The position numbers and the translations under genes were made by a program. From Circinella umbellata (lineage: Eukaryota; Mucoromycota; Mucoromycetes; Mucorales; Lichtheimiaceae), in contig JAIWNF010000046.1 of the NCBI GenBank assembly GCA_025093555.1, forward strand, positions 248,001 through 312,000: a stretch of DNA of 64,000 nt, read 5' to 3'. A model generated the notes under the pieces. The model searched no databases and was not told where the DNA came from. It saw nothing but the letters and a program-made list of their open reading frames with translations. Shown here in pieces: positions 25,075 to 33,351 of this stretch. The stretch's first letter is position 1. Every line of letters starts with the position of its first letter.

Positions 25075-25591
25075 TGTTCAGAGATTGTTATGAGGCGTCG
25101 AAGAACAGGAAGTGTAGGAATTCTTCTGGTAAACAAAAAGTAGACAAAAAAACCAAAAGAGGGCTGTAAAAGAAGATGAAGAAGGTCAAGAAAAGGTTTT
25201 TTATACCCAAGAAAAGAATAAAAATCAAATAAGGAGATTTGATTATATAATTGTCTATGTGTGTACGATGTTCCCAGCTGTTTCCCCACGCAAGCCCCTC
25301 CCTTTCTCTACCCTCTCCAGGTTTTTGATTTCATTCGGTGGGAACCAGTGTTAATCTGAAATAGGAAAATCATAGCTTGGGCCGCGGAGACTCCAGATCA
25401 GGCAATGGTCCTTCAGGCACTCCCCCTAAAACAGTCTTTCGCTCTTTTACACTAGACTTTTTTAAAAAAATAAAGTTGTGCCACACCACACAAAATATCA
25501 AAAAGGATCCCAGCGGTTTATAATTTTATTTTATTTTTGCTGTATTGTTACTATGATTGTTATTACAAGTCATGCGAATTTGTTATTATTA
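25075..25591. promoter_or_regulatory. Sugar-transporter promoter region with CreA/Mig1-like sites
   Basis: This 0.5 kb lies upstream of the minus-strand transporter and downstream of the UspA-fold gene. Around 25260-25440 it is much more GC-rich than its surroundings. It contains words that fit the SYGGRG consensus of fungal carbon-catabolite repressors: GTGGGG on the minus strand (25284-25289) and GCGGAG on the plus strand (25384-25389). Such short motifs occur by chance, so glucose repression is only a suggestion. Confidence 0.35.
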
Positions 25592-26513
25592 TTATTTGAC
25601 CAGAAGTACCGAACAACGAACATGAGATTGAATATAATCACTAAAGCTTCCTATTATAAGCCTATAATTTACTTTTGATTTAGTATTGTTTCTTGATCTG
25701 TCTCAAACGATGGATGGCCCGCTCTTTTTTTCTTCTTTTTGGTACAATGGATAAAATAAGGCAAACGCTTTATGTTGTGATGCTTACGTTATGCAACCTC
25801 GTGTTCATCAATGAAAAAGACTTACCGTTTCCAGCTCGACAAATTCCGACTACCCAAGATCAAGCAATCGGTATGAACTGTCCCAAGATGTTCAATCAAT
25901 CGTTTGCATGTATCTGATCTTTTAGATTCCAAAAGTACAATTGACACATTGGGAATGCCATCAGCATTCAAGACATTTCGAAACTTTTCCAGTTTAGACT
26001 TGGAATTATTTTTGAGCTATAAGTGTATTTTATTTGTGTGTGAGTGTGTGAGTATAATATACTTGTGTGTACATATAATGTGAGCAGTGGGTGTAATGTG
26101 AGCCTATTGTCACGTTACACATTGTCCTTCTTTTGTGTGCTTATGTGATTTTTTTTATTGATTTCGGGCAGAGGAGAAAAAATCCATTATACAGTAATTA
26201 ACTCGATTTTTTTTGTTACCTTTTCTTCCATATCCAAAATATCCTTTTCATCGACAGCCAATAAATAATCTTTTTTTGAAAAATATATTAATAATAATTG
26301 GAATAAAACAACATGGAAGATATATTAGCACCAAGGCAATTATAACATAACAATAAAGAACTGACCATGGTCAACAAATTCAGCATCCAAGCACAAAACC
26401 GTGATCAAATTGACATGATCTGTTTTGCGTAAAAAATTCTCCTTTGCCCACGAGACTGTTTTACCAGCTTCTTCCGACTCAGGGTCGATTGCCAAGGCGA
26501 TTTCACGAGTCAT
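25592..26513 (-). CDS. Universal stress protein (UspA-fold) family protein
   Basis: Four exons (26513-26366, 26269-26220, 26016-25826, 25661-25592) join in phase to 152 residues, the usual length of a single USP domain. UspA-fold proteins bind nucleotides and act in stress tolerance. The pattern is clear: strand 1 EIALAIDPESEEAGKTVSWA, then NLITVLCLDAEFVD, a short linker exon ending DILDMEEK, the helix LEKFRNVLNADGIPNVSIVLLES, then CKRLIEHLGTVHTDCLILGS and the C-terminal GSFSDYIQSHVRCSVLLVK, which corresponds to the usual GS-x-(S)xxx-hxxCPVxVV ending. The ATP-loop pattern G-2x-G-9x-GS is imperfect: the second glycine is Asn (GSRN...GS). The last exon is only 23 codons and is found by its phase and family ending. 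Confidence 0.85.
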
Positions 26514-28560
26514 TATGTTTTTTTTTCGTGTGAGGTTAACAGTAAATAATAATCTTTCCACCTTGAAAAAGGTTGTGAAGAAGAATAAGAATGTATTCGC
26601 GGACAATGAAAATAATCATGCATTAAAAAAAGTGAACAAGCAAACAACTTCTGGCATCATTGTTACTGCTATGTTTAGGGTAAATCACGCGATTCATTTT
26701 TAAACTACAACTTTTTAGCTACCAAAACAACGGTAATTTTTAAGCAACTATTGATTGCATATGATTAAAGGCTTAGCAATGCGCCGTAATTTGTACAAAC
26801 CATGTTAAGGTAAAGCAATGTAGTCTTTTTTATTATTATTATCGTTGGTTGTTACTAATGGTAAAACAAAAAAGTATAACCGTAACCTTACCCACCCTCA
26901 CCTCCCGGCATTGTCAAACTGACCTACATGGTTTCTTTCGGCGATAAGATGTTCTTCAGTAATCATTTTTCATTGGTAGTTGCAAAAGAAAAAAAAGCAA
27001 GTACTCATATGTGTTGACACCGGTCGCTAAATTGTTTTGCCTATTTTAGGCTATTTAACTTCAGCATTTTATTTTAAAAAGGCCTATTTATTTTCAAGGT
27101 AAAAGCTTTCTTTTTTTTCACTGAACATGTTCAAAACATATACCCATTAATTAAGAATATCTATGGATGCGATGAAAGACGTTATTTTTTGGTTGGTAAA
27201 ATAGTGATACCACTGTTTTATCTCTTGCTTTCTTTCATTTGCAGCTGATATTGAATAAACTATCTTTTTGGATCAACTACCCTTCACCATATTTACTACT
27301 CGCACGATTTTTTAAAAAAAAGACAAAAGAAACGGCACAGGTATCACAATAGCTTTAGAAAAAGAATATTGATGGTATGTTATTTGGAAAAATGCGGGGA
27401 TCCACGGTATCTCGGAAGAGTTTAAATTGATTCTCCACAGACCCTAGGAACGTGTTCAGGGTTAAGCGAGCTAAATGATGCCGTTAATACCCAGACTTCC
27501 TTTATTTTTGGGTATGAAACCTCTTCAATAGAAAAAATTTCAAAAAAAAAATCGTGTAACAATTAATACATTACATAATTTGATTTACTCACGTACAAGG
27601 ATCTTCCCGTTTTGTGTTACAATGACATTTCTTCTTATTTGCGCGTTGCTATTGACAGTGGCGTTTTACTCGGGTGGCGAAGTATCCAAAAAGTTGGTGA
27701 GGGAAGAAGGAAGAAAATAGAAGAAAGAAAGAAAATGAGAATGAGAATGAGAGTGTGCCCTGCGTTCAACACTGAGTAAAGAAGAATAAATAAAAGGAAC
27801 AAGTTCAATAACATTGCTGTTATGGAGACGATTATAGCAGGATTTGGAAAAGTCAGCTAAACGTGGAAGAGCTGAAACTTTTGCTCTTTGATTATATAAT
27901 AATTGTTAGTATCTCCTCTTGTATATTTTTCAATCATACTCAGGATTACAGTATTTATTATTATATTCAGAGATTGGCATCGGGAAGATACTGCCTGCAC
28001 ATGAATCTTTTTATATAATTTTTTTGCACGACGTAATTCTTGTTATATTTGATGTTTGCTTATTATGGGTAGAATATATTTTCGTTTAGTCAAATTCGTT
28101 ATGGAGGACCTTGAAGTTCATCCTGGCTACTGTGAATTGAAAAACTATTCAAAAAATGCCAAGAAGCCTGACTACATAAAATATGTTGAGCTAATGCTGA
28201 AGAGATTCCAATATGGTCGCTAACTTCCAAAGCGCGTGATAAAAGTTGTATGTTATGTTCCTTGTGGAAGGACAGATATGTCAAGCTTTGGAGGAGCTTA
28301 ATGAAAGAGCATTGCATTTTTTCAGCGACATTAATAACGTACTAAAAAGGAAAAGCTTATTGTAACTAATGGTATTATCTATGATAAAAAAAAAGGTTAA
28401 AGATCGGACAAGAAATGAAGATCTTGGTATGCCTTATTGTTTATTTTGCTTCAGGTAAGATAGTAGCTATTTAGTACTTTGTCTAACATGACATATCTAT
28501 TTTTTTTAGGAAAAAACTGAAAATGCGTATCGAGCTATTGATCAGAATTATAACGACTAA
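26514..28560. other. Intergenic, 2 kb, no supported gene
   Basis: The first part is the promoter of the UspA-fold gene. A locally more GC-rich stretch at about 27400-27520 and a purine-rich run (GAAAGAAAGAAAATGAGAATGAG, 27720-27750) stand out. A minus-strand frame at 28099-28317 has no conserved features. The region borders the decayed transposon that starts near 28561. Confidence 0.5.
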
Positions 28561-28580
28561 GACCATCCGCAGCGGTGGTC
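28561..28580. repeat. Imperfect palindrome, candidate left end of the Harbinger relic
   Basis: The 20-mer GACCATCCGCAGCGGTGGTC is a near-palindrome preceded by CTAA and followed by CCTAATTAAC. It lies about 150 bp upstream of the first transposase-like residues, where the left terminus of a PIF/Harbinger element would be expected, next to TAA, a common 3-bp target for that group. I did not find a matching right end, so this is only a candidate. Confidence 0.35.
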
Positions 28581-28721
28581 CTAATTAACAGCTTTTAACG
28601 GTTTCTAACAGTTAGAAATTTCTGTCCAGGGAAATAAAATAGTTTTTTTTTTTATTTTCATTTACAATTCCATTTTTAAACACTATAATGAATGTTGAAA
28701 CCTTGCTTCGAAACTTGAAGA

Positions 28722-29610
28722 AAGACGTGAACTCGAAGAAACATTAGAACAAAACAGCATTCGAGCGCGACAAACTCTTTCTCGTATACTCGAACGAAAC
28801 CGGAAAAGTAGACTTACTACTGCTTCTGCATCTCAAGATCCAAAACGAGAAGATTGTTTATCACGATCGCGCCATGTTTCAAATGATAGTCATGCAAGAC
28901 TATTTTTTGTAAGTTCCAAGATACGACGCGACGTATTTTCACCGCCGATTTCGAATGCAACGGGAAGTTTTTGTGCGTATAATAAAAAAAAACTTGAGGG
29001 GAAGTACAACTACTTCTAACAAAAGAAGGATGCTGCTGGTAAAACTGGATTTCATCCATTTAGCAAAGGAACCGCTGCTATGTGCATGTTGACTTATGGT
29101 GGATTCGCCAATGCTGTTGATGAGTATCTCGAGATGACGGATTCTACCTCAAGAGAGTGTTTGTCAACTTCTGCCAAGGCGTTATCGAATTATTTGGGGA
29201 GGAATACCTACGTGAACCAAACGAGAAAGACCTCAAGCGTTTGCTGGCTCTTGGAGAAGCTCGTGAATTTCCGGGTATGTTAGGTTCCCTTGACTGTATG
29301 TATTGGCAGCGAAAAAACTGTCTCACCGGTTGGGCTGGGATGTTCACTTCTGGTAAAGAAGGTACACCTACAGTCATTCTTGAAGCTGTCGCCTTCCATG
29401 ATATGTGAATATGGCATTCATTCTTCGGTATCCCAGGCTCTTGTAACGACCTCAATGTCTTACACAAGTCTCCATTGTTTGACGGTGTCACCAATAATCA
29501 CTCTCCCACTGTCAGCTTTACTGTCAACAACAACCATTACGACAAAGGGTACTACTTGGCAGACGGAATTTGCCCAACTTGTAAACCAGATGAAAAAGAA
29601 GAAATTATAG
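28722..29610 (+). pseudogene. Decayed PIF/Harbinger (plant-transposon-protein type) transposase
   Basis: A DDE transposase relic related to the ALP1/HARBI1 group, PF04827 subtype. Recognisable blocks, spread over different frames, are HRRFRMQREVFVRI (about 28935-28985), KKDAAGKTGFHPFSKGTAA and NAVDEYLEMTDS (29020-29140), GEEYLREPNEKDLKRLLALG (29190-29260), FPGMLGSLDCMYWQRKNC (29270-29330), GKEGTPTVILEAVAFHDM (29350-29405), IWHSFFGIPGSCNDLNVLHK (29409-29465) and YDKGYYLADG (29535-29570). The GSLDCMYW and GSCNDLNVL blocks carry the usual catalytic Asp residues. Lesions: a frameshift in the A-run near 28985, a stop at about 29018, a frameshift near 29165, and TGA at 29406-29408 where the family has Trp. 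The region after YYLADG does not look like the rest of the family, so the C-terminal third is lost. It cannot encode a working enzyme. Confidence 0.88.
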
Positions 29611-29691
29611 TTCCTAACTTTTCTTCTTTCTCTTTCTTTTTTCCTTCGAAATAGAGCTATGCCATCCGTGTTACTAATTCCAAAAATCTGA

Positions 29692-30774
29692 TACAATGAT
29701 TATCTTAAAGCGATTCTTGGTGAAGAGACACTTGATACTTTTGATGATGAAATGCAAAAGTATTAAAGAGGGTCTCCGTTAATTTCATATCCGTTAATTT
29801 TCACATCTCATTAACTTCACCAAAATCAAGGAATGGTGAAAATAACATAAGACATCTTTCAGATCCCCTTTTATTTCACTTTCATAGGACTTAACGGCAT
29901 TTAATCCTTAACGGATATAATAAAAAGAATATTTATGTGATATATGTAAGGATCACAATTAGATTATTATAGAGAATGGACTGCTTTTCTGTTATCTCTG
30001 TTGCATGTTTTTTCATAGAATTCTATACGATATTCATTCGCTTGTAATTTTTCCCACTTTAAGCCTTTGGTTATCGTACTAATGTTACGTGTCTTAAACA
30101 AATTGAACTCGTTCATTTTTATTCTGTATTGCCAGTGATCAATTTGTTATGGTTTATGGATGAAGTCTTTTCCATTTTCTCAGCCAGCATACCATACTGC
30201 TCAGCTGTCAAGAAGCTAATGTGTGATGTGGTTGGTGTAATTTTGATACATGTAGAGCAAAGTATATATGATAGCGACTGGATGTAAAAAGAAAATAAAT
30301 CTCTTCGCAGCTCTTGGGATCATATATAGTATTTTTTTTTAAAAAAAAAATGGTTACGGGTGTGCTCAAATAAAAAAATCGAGTGTTTCATAAACGGATA
30401 GAGAACAAGCGCACAGATGTAATCTATATTAATTGATATTTTTTAGATATTTTAAAAGATAATAGTGACTTGAAGTATTCAATATATGCATATTCTTCAA
30501 AAAAAAAATTAATAATATCCGTTAATTTTCACACCCCTTTATTTTTACACAAAAATGGAAATGCCCTCTGTATAAAACGACTTGTTATAGTGGCGGTGCA
30601 TTTGATTCAACATGGGAAGAAGCCATTCCAAAAATTATCAAGGTAAGAAAGGGACAATCATGACTATAAGAGGATCAAAAGCAAGATTACTCGTAGAGTT
30701 ATTTATCATGCGTTTTTGTTATTTAGAAAGTTAAAAATAATACCATGACAAGGTCAGACCCAACCATTGAATAA
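29692..30774 (+). pseudogene. Unrecognised gene fragment split by a TA-flanked insertion
   Basis: The frame at 29692-29765 reads YNDYLKAILGEETLDTFDDE and on to QKY. If the 805-bp element at 29766-30570 and one TA copy are skipped, the same frame continues from 30573: YKTTCYSGGAF, DSTWEEAIPKIIK, then a GT donor at 30643, an AG acceptor at 30725-30726, and a last exon 30727-30774 (KVKNNTMTRSDPTIE, stop). Phase is kept at both junctions. The composition is coding-like (about 64 residues in all), but I do not recognise the family and see no start; a TGA precedes it at 29689-29691. It may be the tail of an older transposase or a host gene fragment. Confidence 0.5.
29766..30570. mobile_element. 805-bp non-autonomous element, TA-flanked, Tc1/mariner/pogo-like
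   Basis: The left end reads AAGAGGGTCTCCGTTAATTT and the right end, on the opposite strand, CAGAGGGCATTTCC. TA dinucleotides lie directly outside at 29764-29765 and 30571-30572. The word CCGTTAATTTYAC recurs inside both ends (about 29788 and, in the same orientation, 30522), a subterminal repetition seen in pogo/Tigger-type elements. There is no transposase frame, so it would be non-autonomous. The terminal inverted repeat is short and imperfect, so the class is an inference; the clean restoration of a reading frame on removal supports the boundaries. Confidence 0.6.
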
Positions 30775-30869
30775 CTACTTTTATCAAGAGAAACAACTGA
30801 AACTGAAAAAAGAATACTGTAATTAGATCCGCAATGAATTTGTATATATATATATATAATTATATATAC

Positions 30870-30872
30870 GTA
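30870..30872. repeat. Left target-site duplication GTA
   Basis: GTA directly precedes the CACTTAGGG terminus and is matched by GTA directly after the opposite terminus at 32907-32909, as expected for a 3-bp target-site duplication. Confidence 0.6.
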
Positions 30873-30950
30873 CACTTAGGGAATTAATATTCCACAAAAA
30901 GTTCAATTTTTTCCAAAAAGTGTCTAAATTCCAAAAAATATATTTTTCAA

Positions 30951-31255
30951 AACTCCACTTTTTTCTAGAAAAACTCCATCCCCGTTCGATTAGAAAAAAA
31001 GGTCGTTCAAATCATGTAAAACGCTTCTATACATGAATTCTCGAGTATATAAATCATAACAACCGTTTAAATATGTATTCTCAATCCATTTCTATATGTA
31101 GAAAAAATTGAAGATGTCAAAATTCCATAATAACTCCACTTTTTTCTAGAAAAACTCCATCCCCGTTCGATTAGAAAAAAGGTCGTCCAAATCATGTAAA
31201 ACGCTTCTATACATGAATTCTCGAGTATATAAATCATAACAACCGTTTAAATATA
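30951..31255. repeat. Near-identical 125-bp direct repeat, two copies about 180 bp apart
   Basis: Copy one is at 30951-31075 and copy two at 31132-31255. Both begin AACTCCACTTTTTTCTAGAA and end CATAACAACCGTTTAAATAT. I see only a one-base length difference in an A-run and one substitution (GTTCAA versus GTCCAA). The copies lie in the left subterminal part of the CACTT element; subterminal repeats serve as transposase-binding arrays in CACTA-type elements, so a similar role is possible. Confidence 0.85.
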
Positions 31256-32204
31256 CATTTCTACACGTGCAAAAAATGAATAATAAAATATTATATGTTT
31301 ATGATATAGTCATATGCTTCACTAATATTTATTTATCACTGTTGTTTGTTTATTCAGTTATCTAAAACAGGTTTGTATAGTCTGATATTTAACAGTCTAC
31401 CATTGATTGGGGACACACATGATGAGTAATTTTTTTTCTCAATAATCCTAACTCGGAGCATCTCTTTCTCTTTCTTCAACTCGGTATTTTTTTTTCAATA
31501 TCACCATGGTGTCTTCATAAAAAAAAAGTCAATAAAAGTACAAATAGTAAAATTACTAATAATAAAGTAAATAAATGATACAGTGGATGTCATAGTTAAG
31601 TTATCTCTGGCCGTTTCACGAATGTATACTGACCTTACGTAGAATCTTAACTAGCAAAGTCAAAGGAGTATAAAGAGATTAAAACTAATAACAAGATCTG
31701 TGAGCATTTACCCAACATTCTTGAAAATCAACAACCACAAAAATACAAAACCAATAAATGACAGTAGCTCATCAAGGATCATAATAGGTCGCGTAATAAC
31801 TGAAAAACCAAACATACGTATAAAAGAAAAAAAAAGGATACAGGATAGTATGGTCTATTCTCACTTCTTTTTCCTCCGTTTGTTTTTTCGTGTTTTTTTT
31901 TTATCCACGCCATTCATTGTAAACATTTATTTCGTGACAGATATAGTGCTATTCCTTCTTTCTTTTTTTGCCAGAAAAAAAATTACCTATATGATTCGAT
32001 AGGATTATGTGTATTTTGAAATGTGCGCCTCATACTGGTAAATCTAGGCACAATTTAATTTGAATATGCACAAATTTGATTAAATGACCCTGATACGTAA
32101 AATATATTAACAGTTCTTTTTTGATAATTTTATTAACTTGTTGTAGACAGCAATAAACCAAATAATACTCAAGAGCGCTTAAAACCAACAAAAGAATAAC
32201 AAGT

Positions 32205-32504
32205 ATGTATCAAAATGACTGTACTAGTACCACTAGTTTTAAAAGTCATAATAATTCAGATAATTATGAATATTACGTTTATGATGAAAGTGCTGGCAAC
32301 GAAAATAAGGATGATGATGATGAAGACGACATTGACGAAGAACAAAGCTTTAACGCTGACAAAGGACGAAACTGTGAAGACATCGATGAAGAACAAGAGT
32401 TCAAAGACTTTAGCAAAGAAAAGTCTATTGTATCAAGGTGTAAATCGATAAAAACAAAACAAGTACAAAAAATTATTCATTACGACAAACGCGATAGTGA
32501 CTAG
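32205..32504 (+). CDS. Acidic 99-residue ORF inside the CACTT element, doubtful gene
   Basis: A complete ATG-to-stop frame in which the middle is dominated by Asp and Glu (KDDDDEDDIDEEQSF, DIDEEQEFKDF) and the end is Lys-rich (CKSIKTKQVQKIIHYDKR). It has no recognisable domain. Acidic runs of this kind occur near the N-terminus of many transposase-related proteins, so it may be a relic of the element's original gene. It may equally be a chance frame in GAT-repeat-rich DNA. Neighbouring frames offer no continuation that I can defend. Confidence 0.3.
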   Translation: MYQNDCTSTTSFKSHNNSDNYEYYVYDESAGNENKDDDDEDDIDEEQSFNADKGRNCEDIDEEQEFKDFSKEKSIVSRCKSIKTKQVQKIIHYDKRDSD

Positions 32505-32906
32505 AAAACGAGCATTAAAAGAAGATATTTTACTAATAAGAAGCAACCCGGTAACAAACAGAAACAATAAGACGAAGAAAAAATTAGAGCAGAAAAAATT
32601 ATTGTTTTTTCTTTTATTACTGTTGCTACATTTTTATATATTCAAATAAATTAAATTTTGGCATGATATCCATACGCAATAAAATCAATCTATTATAATC
32701 TATTTAATTACCTATTTTATATCACTATTCTATGTTCGATTACTAGTATATATTACGTATTTCCATTTTTTTCTAAAAAATTTCCAGAAAGCTTTCAAAC
32801 TAACTTCCAAAAAACATCCAACTGATTAAGTTGCGAATAGCTATTCTGGAGTTGGACTTTTTTTGGAAAAAATTGGAGCTTTTGTGGAATATATATTCCC
32901 TAAGTG

Positions 32907-32909
32907 GTA
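32907..32909. repeat. Right target-site duplication GTA
   Basis: Matches the GTA at 30870-30872 on the other side of the CACTT element. Confidence 0.6.
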
Positions 32910-32971
32910 TTTACCTTTCTTACTTGGTTATTAATTCATGATACTTAACTCCACAACCTTTTTACACTTGA

Positions 32972-33351
32972 AAAGTTGACACGCAAAGGTTTAAATCAGA
33001 GATCAAAGAAGTTGAGCTTTGTCATCGTTTTGGTGATCCAATTCTATTTGAATTGTTCAATGATTCGGAAAACGAGATTTTGTTCAGATGGTAAACTATA
33101 TTTTCTGATATTGAAGCAAGTTGACAAGCTTGAGATCATCTTGAGTAAATTTTAGTTTTGGATCTTTGGGACAAGTACGACAAATCAAGAGTGTAAAAAA
33201 TCATTATCAAAAAGGTCAATTTTTCAAATGGACAGGCAAAGAACAGGTAATGCAAGGCGATGTCACCAAGTTTCTTCGCAGTCAAGTGGAAATTGGTTCT
33301 TTGTTCTTAAAAAGTTCATATTACTGTTGTTCATTTTTACTCGCCAAATAA
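32972..33351 (+). other. Possible coding remnants right of the CACTT element
   Basis: Two adjacent frames have protein-like composition: 32972-33094 (including EIKEVELCHRFGDPILFELF) and 33166-33351 (including KNHYQKGQFFKWTGKEQVMQ). Neither has a convincing start, a domain I recognise, or clean splice sites linking them. They may be pieces of an older gene or transposon displaced by the insertions to the left. Confidence 0.3.

Larger units (their letters stand above)
30873..32906. mobile_element. 2.03-kb element with ~50-bp CACTTAGGG terminal inverted repeats
   Basis: The left end (30873-30923) begins CACTTAGGGAATTAATATTC and continues CACAAAA...CAATTTTTTCCAAAAA. The reverse complement of the right end (32856-32906) begins CACTTAGGGAATATATATTC and continues the same way with few differences. 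Three-bp GTA repeats lie directly outside. A CACTN start plus a 3-bp duplication fits the CACTA/EnSpm (CMC) group, though PIF/Harbinger elements also make 3-bp duplications. No transposase frame is visible inside, so it is probably non-autonomous. It contains a 125-bp duplicated segment and an acidic short ORF (32205-32504). The two termini are nearly identical, which suggests fairly recent movement compared with the decayed Harbinger next door. Confidence 0.78.

Noticed and set aside
32205..32504. Acidic ORF as the element's transposase
   Set aside because: Too short and without any DDE-type block; kept only as a doubtful ORF.
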